Part shown: piece after piece, positions 1-9,154 of the stretch
Numbering within the stretch: the stretch's first letter is position 1
Layout of the letters: each line of letters begins with the position of its first letter
Origin: Chara braunii
Taxonomy: Eukaryota; Streptophyta; Charophyceae; Charales; Characeae
DNA length: 27,283 nt
Assembly (NCBI GenBank): GCA_003427395.1
Contig: BFEA01000217.1
Coordinates: 2,143,172-2,170,454 of the forward strand
Direction: 5' to 3'
Program-made: the position numbers and the translations under genes
The notes under the pieces: model-generated
What the model saw: only the letters and a program-made list of their open reading frames with translations
Told to the model about the DNA's origin: nothing
The model's database searches: none

Positions 1-184
1 CAGAGGCGGAGTCATATGGAGTAAAAAGTAGTATTTATTTGGCGAGCGGACGCCTCGCAGTTCAGACTGAGTAGCATAGGGGAAGAAGGTCTGGAGCATG
101 AGTTCTCTTTCCACGCTGTGTTACGATGCAGTTATGCTGCGACATTAAATCTCCACTGCATTGTTCTCTTTGAGTTAATCTCTC
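1..184. other. unassigned left edge
   Basis: No coding signal or recognisable repeat is seen here. If the E1 LTR is about 1 kb long, this stretch should match 8576-8759 but does not, so the 3' LTR of E1 appears broken at 184/185. The last five bases, ctctc, equal the five bases after 577; see the rejected list for the solo-LTR reading. Confidence 0.4.
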
Positions 185-577
185 TGTTTGCTTTCAAATG
201 TCAGGGCCTGGTACTTTCACGAATTTTCATTGGTGTGCTGCTGCTTGGGATTGTGAGTCACAACTTTTCAATTGTGGAACATGACTTTTGACTGTGGACT
301 GTGACTCTTGCCTCTGGGACACAACTTCTGCTGGGAAAGGTGTCCTTTGCGCGTGGGATGTGACTTTTCAATATGACTTTTCATTATGAGACGTGAATTT
401 TGCTTAAAGAATCCAACTTGTGCCCCTGGGATGTGACTGTTCACCGGGTGCCTGATGGAACTCGACTCCTAAGGTACCTGACTGTGACTTCTCTGAAACT
501 GACCGGCTTAGCCTCCCTGGCCTAAGACCTTGACCCTGGAATTCGAATTTGGGGTATGAATCGTGGAAGGCCTTTCA
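185..577 (-). repeat. E1 3' LTR, U3-side segment
   Basis: This 393-bp segment repeats at 8760-9154. On the minus strand it begins TGAAAGG, 45 bases after the E1 pol stop, preceded by a purine-rich tract with three interrupting C residues (GGCCGGCGAGAG). The sequence upstream of that tract aligns with the same place in E3 (shared ACCTCG), which marks 577 as the true start of the 3' LTR. The segment is rich in GTGACTT-like words. The other edge at 185 begins TGTTTG on the plus strand and may be either an LTR end or a break point. Confidence 0.7.
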
Positions 578-622
578 CTCTCGCCGGCCTAATTTCGAGG
601 TCCTCCGAGAAAGTTACCAACT

Positions 623-2100
623 TTATCTGTCAATTATGTTAATTCCTCTTTTAGCTCTCTCATAATAAGACACAATATGCGGTGCCGTCTCAATTAGTTC
701 ATCTCTTGTAAACCAGCGATCTTCTGATGGTTCCTAATATGCAAATCTAACCTTATACTGTCGCTGTGGCCTACCCCTGAAGCCAGATCTGTAAACATCT
801 TCCCCAACAATCCGATCTATATCATATTTTCCATCCATATCGATATGCGAGTTGGGACAATTCATTACTAACACAAGGAAGTAACTTTGATGCATGAAAC
901 ACCAGATAAGTTTGCAAATGTGGAGGAATCTCAACAACATAAGAAGGACCGTCCACATCACCAATCACATCAAGAATCTGCCACAGTCCTCTATAAGTTG
1001 ACTTTACCCAGACCAAGTCTCCTACAGCAAATTGTGAAGGCCTGCGGTGCTTATTAGCCTGTTCTATCATCTGATGGTGTGCCTTACTAATGTTCTCTTT
1101 AACCTTTTCCAGGTCTTTTTTATACTGAATAGCAAATTCCTAGTCCCTGGCGAAAGTCTGTGTACTTGATCAAGGTTTAAGCAGTCAATGGGTCTACGAG
1201 GTCGCCATCCAAGATGTAGTTCCGTAGGTGTTCTGGACGTAGGCAGATGTATAGGCATTGGCAACTTTTGGCAGATGTTCATCCCAATCAATCTGATCTG
1301 GTCGGTTGTACATGCGCAGCACTTGCTGTAGCAGCTTGTTGGTTTGTCCATTTGTCTCAGGGTGTCTACCTGAAGACATAGTCAATTTGGACCCGTATAT
1401 CTTCATCAGTTGCTGCCATTGTTTAACTGTGAACCGCGAATCCCTGTCACTTACAATAGTCAAGGGATGCCCCAAATCCTTCACCCAATGAGTTAAGAAT
1501 TCCCTAATCACCAAATCAGTTCTTGCTTTTGCAGGGAGTGGAACGAACACAGGAAACTTGCTAAACCAGTCTACCACCACCATAACTTGACTTTTACTAT
1601 TTCTGCTTTTTATCTTAGTGTCCATAAAGTATATAGACACGGAGTCCCCGAGTCACGACGGAATAGGCAGCGGTTTGAGCAACCCAAGGGGAGGCTGTGT
1701 GGAACTTTTGTTCCTCTGACATACCTGACAGCCTTGCACGTAGGAAATGCAGTCATGCGTCATTCCCAACCACGTGTAGGAGCGCAGGAGGTTCGCATAA
1801 GTCTTCCTCCATCCGAAGTGCCCCTCGGTGTCGTGGTTTTCCCCAAGTATGATGCTGCAAATTTCTTCGCTGTTCGGAATGCACAGTCGATCATGGACGT
1901 CTGTTTTCTCAAACAGCAGTCCCTGCATCAACCTATAGTCCAGGACTTTGTGCGGTGTTGTCTGCACCTTGCCAATCAGTTGGCTATAGACTAGATCACT
2001 TGCATAGGCAGACTTAATTTTTTCTTGCAGTTTGGTGCTTGCATCTAGATATGTGACAATAGCACCGAAAAGGTCAACTCTTCTACTCAACGGATCGGCG
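623..2100 (-). pseudogene. E1 integrase, chromodomain-like tail (broken)
   Basis: This is the integrase of E1, which would insert element cDNA into the host genome. In order it shows an HHCC zinc-binding part (NHDTEGH then CQVC, about 1690-1830), the catalytic core (about 1350-1640), a GDLVWV C-terminal domain (about 1010) and a chromodomain-like tail beginning YDIDRIV (about 830). The core is dead: the first catalytic Asp (usual SIDF) is Tyr at 1629-1631, the second (SDRD) is kept at 1446-1448, and the third acidic residue (usual GQTE) is Asn at 1338-1340. There are several frameshifts, plus an in-frame TAG in the tail where Gln is usual. After that stop the frame runs on to TAA at 623-625. 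Confidence 0.85.
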
Positions 2101-3353
2101 ACAACATTGTACTTCCCCTTTACGTTCTTTAACTCAAAGTCAAACTAGTCAATTTCCCCAGCCCACCTAGTCAGTTTTGGTGTCATCCGAGCCTGGGTTC
2201 TTAGCCAGCGAAGTGTTTCGTGATGAGAATAGACTTTGAAGTGGCGACCTAGCAGATAGTGTCGCCAGTGATTCAATGCTTCCCGAAGAGCAAACAACTT
2301 TCTCTCATAGGTGGAAGCGGCGACCTTTTCGCTGGGCAATCTACAGGACATAAATTCTACAGGTATGTACCCACTCCCATCATCTTGCTGGAGTACAACA
2401 CTGATCCCGTATTGACTAGCGTCAGTGGTTACAATAAAAGGCAGAGATGGGTCTGCGACTTTCAACACCGGGTAGTTAATCAGACACTTTTTCAAACACT
2501 TAAAGGAAGTAGTGCAGTCCTTATCTCATTTCCAAACAGTTTCTTTTTTCAACAGTCTGGGTAATGTGGCAGCGATTACCGTAAAGTTCCGAACGAGCTT
2601 GCGGTAATAGTTGGCCAGACCAAGGAACGAACGCAGTTTCGTCAACGTACGCGGGTTAGGCCAGTCTCTAATGGCTGCAATCTTGGTGCCTTCCGGCTTG
2701 ATCCCATCACCATCTACCATATGTCCCTAGTACAAAACCTGACGCTTTGCCCACTCACACTTCTTCGGGTTAATCTTAAACTTCGCCTCACGCAACTTAT
2801 TTAGCAACTTGAAGGTGCTCCTCATGCTCACTCCAATTCTTACTAGAGATTAGTATATCATCTAAATTAGCGACAACAAACTTATCAAGCCACTCACGTA
2901 AGAGCTCATTCATACATCTTTGGAAGGTTGCAGGAGCATTTGTTAGTCCAAACGGCATTACCACGGGTCCGAAAAAAGCCATTTTGTGCTGATCCTCAGG
3001 CAATTCCTCAATCTGATGGTAGCTTGACTTCAAGTTTATCTTAGAGAAATATTTGCAACCTTGCACTCTATCTACGAGATCGTCTATTCTTGGCAATGGC
3101 TCAACGTTCTTGATTGTTATTGTGTTGAGTCCCTTATAATGTATACACATACGCAGTTCGCCGCCTTTCTTGGGCACAAACAGTACCAGTGCACCGAACG
3201 ACAAGGAGCTTGGTCTAATCCACCCCTTCTCAGTCATCTCATCCAGTTGCTTCCACAGTTCGTCGAGCTCTTTTGGAGACATCCTATAGATGAAGCCCTT
3301 GGGGGTCCGGCTACCAGGTTCCAGATCTATTAGGTGCTTGGTTTCTCTCTCAA
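2101..3353 (-). pseudogene. E1 reverse transcriptase / RNase H (broken)
   Basis: This is the polymerase part of E1 pol, which copies element RNA into DNA. The RT begins after the solo LTR with SRTPKGFIYRMSPKELDEL and GWIRPS. Palm motifs are visible but damaged: the catalytic LDLKSGY-type motif reads INLKSSY (Asp to Asn at 3034-3036), and the YLDD box reads NLDD (Asn at 2866-2868, both Asp kept at 2857-2862). FGLTNAPATFQ and the thumb motif RSFLGLANYYRKL (about 2600) follow. RNase H shows VTTDASQYG (about 2430), YERKLFAL and the terminal VKGKYNVVAD with PLSR. An in-frame TAG at about 2146 replaces the usual Gln of EIDQFDFE. Other stops or frameshifts lie near 2525 and 2725. The polymerase cannot be functional. 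Confidence 0.88.
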
Positions 3354-4455
3354 TGTTACATACTGTGATTTCACACGGGCCCTTGCAGGCCCGACACTAC
3401 CGGATGGGGGGTACCTAGGCCGCCCCAACCAAGGCCGGACCTTTTTTTCTCTCAGTAGGCCGTGGAGGCCACCGGTTGGCGCCTGCAGCAGACCAGGGTC
3501 GGCCCAAACGATGTTACCGTTTGGGCCTGGCGGCAGCCTTGAGGTTGCCGCCCGCCGGTCTGATCNGAACCATCATTGTTGACGATTCAGATCACGGCGC
3601 AGGAAGGCAGCATAGAGGCCGACCGGCCGCCGAATGGTACTTAGGCCGGTCCAACGGCCATTCCAAGAGGTTGGAGAGGCAGTACGGCAACAGGCACCAA
3701 GCTGCGCTATTCTTGGTTCAGCGCAGCGGTTGGAGCTGCAACGCTAAGTTTAGCGCATTGCAGTAGAGGGACGCGAGGAGGGAGACTTACCTGGAGTACT
3801 GCAAGCGCCATAGCTCCCAGCGGTGCAGCCCAGCTCCCGCATCAGCCAAGGCGCCATCTTGCAGACGAAGGTTAGGCCTGAGGCTACTCGCCATCTCCCG
3901 CGACTCTCTGCCTCCCCTCTCAGTCTTCTTCTTCTTGACTGAAGGCTATTGATACGAGTTGGACAGAGATCAGTGATTGGACTTCGGTGGTAGGAGGATG
4001 TGATACTTACCGGATTCGAGACATTGGAGATAGTTGGGATTGATACCTGGCGGCATCACAGACTGGACATCGGTTACATTAGGATTTTGTACCTCCAACA
4101 TTGGTGACTTATGTTCCCCGACATTCTGATTTTGTTCGATGACATTTTGGGCTACCATATCAGTGACCTTCTAAATTTTATCTCGGTGACATCTGGCGCT
4201 GTCCATATCTCCCACCTCCATCGTCTCTCCTCCCACCATTCATTTGTGTATGGTTGTACGGAGCCTGGAGCATCGTCTATGTATGGCTTCAGACCCCACC
4301 ATCTCATGATTGCTTGTGTGTTGAGTGACGTTTGGGTGAGTTCAGTCTATGTGAGTCAGTCCATTTCCCAAACTTCCGCTGTATACATGCTCATCCTATA
4401 TTGGTTGATCTTTGGTTCTGCCCATACTTGGCGAAGTATTCACTAGTATGCAACA
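3354..4455 (+). repeat. solo LTR of the E5 family, inserted in E1 pol
   Basis: This 1102-bp unit begins TGTTACATACTG, ends GTATGCAACA (TGTT/AACA termini) and matches the E5 5' LTR end to end. It is flanked by a perfect 5-bp target duplication, ctcaa at 3349-3353 and 4456-4460, as Ty3/gypsy integration makes. Joining across the duplication restores one continuous E1 reading frame from protease linker into RT, so E1 was the target. No internal region remains, hence a solo LTR left by LTR-LTR recombination. It has one N (3566), a short CTT run where the E5 copies have long ones, and a 10-bp-arm hairpin (3501-3510 with 3518-3527). Confidence 0.93.
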
Positions 4456-4460
4456 CTCAA

Positions 4461-5291
4461 CCACCCCGCTTGGGGCCTCTCCCACATTTGAGAACTCAAC
4501 AAGCAATTTTTGCACATTGGGGGGCATTGGCTCTTCCTCTTTCTTTTCTGCACTCACCGGACGCACATATGCAGCAAACACTTGGTTGGTGAGGTCATTC
4601 TTGGCCACATGTCGGGCGAACGCGGGGGCACTCATGCAGCAATGGGACAAACTACTTTCTACTCCAGATGCATAGAACAAACACACTTTTTTCTTCCGAC
4701 CTTGGGGACTAGGCAAACAACATTCATGCTCACCTAGTTTAATGTCTGCATCTGCCGCCTCGCCCCAATCAGTCCCTAAGATCATATCAAAAGGGAGGCT
4801 GTCCTCCACTAAGAGTGGCAGGGAGTGCATAACACTTCTACCTTACCCCTTGCCTCCAACCGAAAGTATGCCCTAACCCCTTCAACATAACTATCTACTA
4901 TCATCTTCCTGTTATCCGCTAACTTACGACGGGCTGGTCTAACTTCTGGACCTTCATCCCTAGTCGTATCTTCTGCAGCCCGTTCTTGCTAATTTAGTTG
5001 CGTGTTGCCCCGCTGTCTATCAACGCGCTGGCTCTTGCTTTACTAACTTCTACATCCGCTATTAACAACTGCCCTTTCTTTTTCTTCATCTCAGCCCAAG
5101 CGTGGCGACGAGTGATCAATTCATCACCTATGCTTGCGAGGGAACCACCTAAAGAGGTTCTAGCACAAGCAACCTCCGGTCAGCTAACTAGGTGGGGCCA
5201 ACTACCGTCTCAGTCTCTGCCATTGGAACCTTTGGATGGGAGGATGACAGTCTGCTTGCATCCCGAGTTCCTGTAGAGGCAATTGCTACCT
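4461..5291 (-). pseudogene. E1 aspartic protease and linker to RT (broken)
   Basis: This is a retropepsin-like protease that would cut the Gag-Pol polyprotein. The catalytic D-S-G-A is at 5009-5017, within ALIDSGATRN, and is followed at once by an in-frame TAA where the E2 copy has a sense codon. The second half keeps the family's LPFDMILGTDW motif (about 4770-4800). A linker then runs into RT (YVRPVS, about 4575) and is cut by the solo LTR at 4456. Frameshifts and stops occur around 4860-4940 and 5190-5200. Upstream of 5291 the protease frame is -1 relative to the gag frame. Its closest relative in the window is E2 (9755-10672). Confidence 0.8.
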
Positions 5292-5313
5292 CTACTGGTT
5301 GTTCCCTTTTGGG
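5273..5313 (-). promoter_or_regulatory. E1 candidate -1 frameshift site (slippery heptamer and stem-loop)
   Basis: On the minus strand, gag frame reads TAC CCA AAA GGG, giving the heptamer C CCA AAA (5313-5307), which fits the X XXY YYZ rule. Eleven bases later a perfect 7-bp stem, GTAGAGG (5295-5289) with CCTCTAC (5279-5273), closes a 9-base loop. The gag stop TAG (5294-5292) lies in the stem, and pol is open in the -1 frame. Layout matches known programmed frameshift sites; function is inferred. Confidence 0.45.
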
Positions 5314-7321
5314 TACTGATACTCGGGACAGAAGGGAACAATGTGGTCGGGCTCACCACATTTGAAACACTGGCCGGCTGCCTTACGCTCATCCCACGTT
5401 TTCTCATCAATCCCCATTTGCTCCCAAGGTTTGCCTATAGCGATCCCGGGATGGGGTGGATACGGCCACCAGTTGTTGTTTCCTCTACCTCTACCCCCTG
5501 TGGAGTAGGAACCTCTTCCACCTTGCGAGGGACCATTACCCCTGCCTCCCGCATAGTAGCTACCTTCGCACTACCCCTATGGGCAACGGGTCCTCTTCCT
5601 CCACCTCGGTCACGGCCTCCTCTTCCTCTACCAAAACCTTGTCCTCCTTGTCACCCTCCCCCGCGGGCAGCAACAACCGCATAGTCCCCCCCCTGGGCTA
5701 AGTGATTGTTGCTATCTTCGTCTAAACCGTAGTCTATCTGATCGTAGGTTAATGACTCGACACCTCCTTCCTCAAAGGTGACGAGTAGGTTATCTTTTCC
5801 TACTATGTTACATGAGATTGTCCGATCTCTCCACTTCTTTCCCGCCTGCAGGTCCTTCCAATAAGCAATATTGTACCTCCTGCAGGAAGCCAGCATGATC
5901 CACTGTGATCTTGTTGAACTTCTCGTAGGTCATCCCCTCTTCTTTGGTGCGGGAATATAACTGAGTTTTTAGGGGATCTGGGAGCGCCCTAGCAAAGTTG
6001 TTCAGGATCTGCGCAAGTGTCAGTCCGTGATCCGGACATTGTAGTAGCTCATCCATGGTGGCTTTGAGTGTTGATGCACTCTTCCACTTACGATCACTAA
6101 TATTGAGGATTAGGGACTCGGTCCTACGGACCAGGTTCTTATCTTCAAACCTTTCTCTTAGGGATTTAAAAAAGTCCTCTATGCGCGTTCTCTGCGAGTA
6201 CTGGACCATGGACATGCAGCAGGTTCCTTCATCAGGGAGATGGCAAAACTCATTGCATCACCTGACAGACACGAATTCGTCATTAGCACACGGTCCCAAT
6301 ATGGTATTTTCTGCACATACAGGTAAGTGTCCATAGCTGCTTCGCAGTGGAAGATACTTCCTTCCTTCTTCTTGTATACATCCAAGGCAACTTTACCTTC
6401 ATCTTGTGCCTGGACTCTTTCGCTTCACCGTCATTCTCCTTTTTGGGACCCTTTCCTTATTTGTCTCCATCATCACCATCATCACCATCATCACCATCAT
6501 CACCATCATCACCTTCATCTCCTCCCCCACCACCAATCTTTAACTTCTTTATTACAACAGGGTTAGATAACTTTTGGAAAGGGCTTTATCTAATTGTTCT
6601 ATATACTCAAATATACAGTGGTCAATTTGCTTCGAGGCACTATGCAGGAAGTTATTCCAGACGCCTTCGAATTCCCTTTTGATGCAACTCTATTCTATTA
6701 ACGGTCCGATGGAGTGCAGCAAGTTCATCGTTGGTATGGAGGAGAGTACGTGTTAGGAGGGAGAGTCTTTCATCTGTGGCAGCATGTTCCCCTTTTGGTT
6801 CCTGCAGCATCTTTTGCAACCTCTCCTCCTCCTCTTTCATCCTTTTTTTTCATTATATTCCTATCTTTTTGCCGCCACCATTTTATTATTCAATTCTGGT
6901 TTCTTCTCCTCCAGTAGTAAATATCTTTCTGCTTGTCTGCTGCTGAGGCCATCTTTATGACAAAGGCAGTTTTCTCTTCCTCCGTTTCTTCCAGGAACTC
7001 TGTCCAGTAGCCAAACTGACCCATCCAATCCATCACCTCCAGTTGTCGCATACGAATAGCCCCTGCTTGGCTGCTCTCAGTCCTTTCCTCCTGCTGCTGG
7101 GTCCTTCTTCTTTCCAACCTTTCTTCCTCTTCTTCTTCTTCTTCTTCCTCCAATTCTTCCATTAACTTCTTCCCCTTCTCTTTCAAATCCTTCTCCATTT
7201 TTTCTTTTTCTTCCAACAACTTCTTCCTTACTTCCTTCTCCTCCTTCCTTTTCTTTTCCTCCTCTTTTCTTTTCTCAGCCAGGCGGCGATCTCTCTCTGC
7301 CTGCTCTTCGGCTGTATGAAC
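5292..7321 (-). pseudogene. E1 gag (coiled coil, capsid, RGG, CCHC; broken)
   Basis: Gag is the structural protein that packages element RNA. Reading down from 7321 there is a long Lys/Glu-rich coiled coil (7321-6890), a second helical segment (6840-6652, TDERLSLL, NDELAALHRTV), an acidic GDD repeat encoded by a 9-bp minisatellite (6468-6512), a capsid-like region (6385-5870, IPYWDRVL, AQILNNFARALPD), an RGG-rich basic stretch (5660-5560), and a canonical CCHC knuckle C-X2-C-X4-H-X4-C at 5369-5328 (CFKCGEPDHIVPFC). Frameshifts occur near 6850, 6385, 6190 and 5880. In-frame TAA near 6440 and TGA at 5651-5653 also break it; the latter recurs at the same site in E2. Its stop is TAG at 5292-5294. 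Confidence 0.82.
6468..6512. repeat. 9-bp minisatellite in gag
   Basis: Five perfect units of catcatcac. On the minus strand they encode five Gly-Asp-Asp (GDD) units inside E1 gag, between the coiled coil and the capsid region. Confidence 0.9.
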
Positions 7322-7696
7322 CTATGTTGACTTCCCAGATTTCAAGATCGCATATGAAGTGAACATCCGTTGGAAGCCGAGAGGAAGGATGAAGCGAAGA
7401 AGGGGACCCCAAAGTACGGACAGGGTCAAGTGTAAACATGGGATACTCATCCATGGTGACTAGAAGCATAGGTAAGTACCCTCCACCTCCTCACCGCTTA
7501 CACCAACCCCCTACCACTAATTACCAACTCTTGAGTGGGTCTGGCTTTTGCTAATTGTCGAATATCCTTCCCACAGTGTCTATTGCCTTATATATATGAG
7601 TCGGTGAAACTCCGACGAAACAGTTTGTCACAGCCCCTCGTTTGTTGTCCTCTTCTCCCTCTCTGCCTACGGTTTACCGGGCAGTTCTATTTGACG

Positions 7697-7732
<36 letters not shown>

Positions 7733-8097
7733 CTTTTTTTCTTTTTTTCTGACGAAGCTGACTGGTTGTTAGACTCGAAGCAAATCGAATATGTCTTAAG
7801 ACTTGGACCAGCCCAGCAGCAGCGACACCAGGATGTGGAAGGTACCAATCACTAAGACATTTCAGCAAGCAATACAGAGCTTAGGGCGGGATGCGGTTCA
7901 TTTCAGTGAACGTTCCGTTGATGAAGCTCCATGGTCGCTCCAATGCTCCAACGCAGCAGGTACGTAATCACCAACCCAGCTGGCCACTTCTTCTTCGGCC
8001 TACCTTCCCCCCTTCGTCAGACTTCTCCCCACCCACTTCTCTCCCTCGCCAGCCTTAATCGTTGCCAGCGATGTCCAGTGGATGCAGAGAGCTACTT
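7322..8097 (-). other. E1 leader between primer-binding site and gag
   Basis: No reliable gene is seen. A short minus-strand open frame (7469-7275) could hold the true gag start, but its codons look unremarkable. The stretch carries a TG microsatellite (7702-7730) and, on the plus strand, intron-like signals: donor ATAG/GTAAGT at 7471/7472 with acceptor CCCACAG ending 7576, and donor CAG/GTACGT at 7959/7960 with acceptor CTCGCCAG ending 8052. Confidence 0.4.
7702..7730. repeat. TG microsatellite
   Basis: Uninterrupted TG dinucleotide run in the E1 leader. Confidence 0.95.
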
Positions 8098-8109
8098 GCT
8101 CCGATACCA
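8098..8109 (-). promoter_or_regulatory. E1 primer-binding site (initiator-Met tRNA type)
   Basis: The minus strand reads TGGTATCGGAGC, one mismatch from the plant initiator-Met primer-binding site TGGTATCAGAGC. It lies three bases from a CA-ending LTR edge (TTCATAGCA, at 8113), the same geometry as E4 (14049-14060) and E5 (16600-16611). A tRNA annealed here would prime minus-strand DNA synthesis. Confidence 0.7.
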
Positions 8110-8112
8110 GTT

Positions 8113-9154
8113 TGCTATGAACCTCCCAGTTCACCACCAACGGCCGCACACAATCACACACAAAGCACAAATGAGATCACACGGAGTTCACACTGGAGGC
8201 CAGAGAGTCGAAGACCAGGTAAGCGTAACTTAGAAATTCCAACAACTTATCATATGAGCAATTAAGAGTTTCGGTCACAAGCGCTCAACAACGCAGATCA
8301 AGTAACCAGTATCTCATATAGGTGAGACTGGTGAGTATCTCTCTCTCTGCTCTTCTCTCTTCTCGCTCAGTTTTCTTTTTGTGTACTACCTCCCTGAGTC
8401 TTATCTCCCTACTTGTATGCACTCACAGCCTTAGCTACTCAAGGACCAACTCTGAATACAACCACTGCTAACTCGACTGACCCCTCTAAGGCCTACTACT
8501 AACTACTAAGCACTGGCACAGCTATGGCCGCCTTTCCTCTGCCAGCGTTGGGGCAGCTATGGCTGCTCCCTCTCTCTCCCTCTAGCAGCGCAGCTCCCTG
8601 GCTCAGCGCTCCGCCCCTCACAATAGCGCACAAGTGCACCAGCACTTCCACACTTCATGCGAATGAGCAATCTGCCCGAATGAAGAGGCTGAGATTCAAC
8701 TCTTCCCAGCCTCTGCTTCTTGGGGCTTGACTTGGTTCTGGTACCACATCCCCATGGCCTGTTTGCTTCCAAATGTCAGGGCCTGGTACTTTTCCCGAAT
8801 TTTAATTGGTGTGTTGCTGCTTGGGACTGCGAGTCATGACTTTTCAATTGTGGAACATGAGTTTTGACTGTGGACTGTGACTCTTGCCTTTGGGACACGA
8901 CTTTCTGCTGGGGAAGGTGTCCTTTGCCCGTGGGATGTGACTTTTCAATATGACTTTTCATTATGAGAGGTGACTTTCGCTTAAAGACTGCAACCTGTGC
9001 CCCTGGGATGTGACTGTTCACCGGGTCCCTGTTGGAACACAACTCCTAAGGTACCCGACTGTTACTTCTCTGAAACTAACCGACTTAACCTCCTTGGCCT
9101 AAGACCTTGACCTTGGAATTTGAATTTGGGGTATGAATCGTGGAAGGCCTTTCA
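8113..9154 (-). repeat. E1 5' LTR (probable extent)
   Basis: The inner end at 8113 is fixed by the adjacent primer-binding site, and the outer end at 9154 by the start of the 185-577 homology (minus strand TGAAAGG). This gives a 1042-bp LTR with TG and CA ends, similar in size to the E5 and E3 LTRs. Only the outer 395 bp (8760-9154) have a partner at the left end. The alternative is that the LTR is only 8760-9154 and 8113-8759 is leader. Immediately after 9154 the sequence is E2 gag coding DNA without a gap. Confidence 0.5.
8760..9154 (-). repeat. copy of the 185-577 repeat (U3 side of E1 5' LTR)
   Basis: Direct repeat of 185-577, about 90% identical by eye with two 1-base indels. Most differences are transitions. 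It contains many GTGACTT, TGGGATGTGACT and GGGACACGACTT words. Confidence 0.9.

Larger units (their letters stand above)
185..9154 (-). mobile_element. E1: degenerate Ty3/gypsy LTR retrotransposon
   Basis: Reading the minus strand from high to low coordinates, the order is LTR, primer-binding site, leader, gag with CCHC knuckle, protease, RT, RNase H, integrase with chromodomain-like tail, decayed polypurine tract, LTR. This order (RT before integrase) is diagnostic of Ty3/gypsy. The 185-577 and 8760-9154 segments are direct repeats, about 90% identical by eye, so the copy is old. Every gene is broken by stops and frameshifts, and a 1.1 kb solo LTR sits inside pol. No matching target duplication is found at the outer ends (ctctc at 180-184 against cctga at 9155-9159), so one or both ends are rearranged. 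Confidence 0.85.

Noticed and set aside
180-582. 185-577 as a solo LTR flanked by CTCTC
   Set aside because: The 5-bp match is real, but position 577 coincides with the expected 3' LTR start of E1 (45 bases after the pol stop, after a decayed polypurine tract aligned with E3). The right-hand CTCTC is part of that tract, so the match is more likely chance.
3334-4592. plus-strand frames in the solo LTR and over E1 protease
   Set aside because: LTR DNA and the antisense of E1 pol; no conserved domain and no agreement with the other LTR copies.
7275-7469. minus-strand 64-codon frame as gag N-terminus
   Set aside because: Its frame does not join the coiled-coil frame without a shift, and no similarity supports it; left as leader.
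8729-8746. minus-strand TGGTACCAGAACC as E1 primer-binding site
   Set aside because: It is 13 bases from the repeat edge and has several mismatches. The site at 8098-8109 has one mismatch and the usual 3-base spacing.
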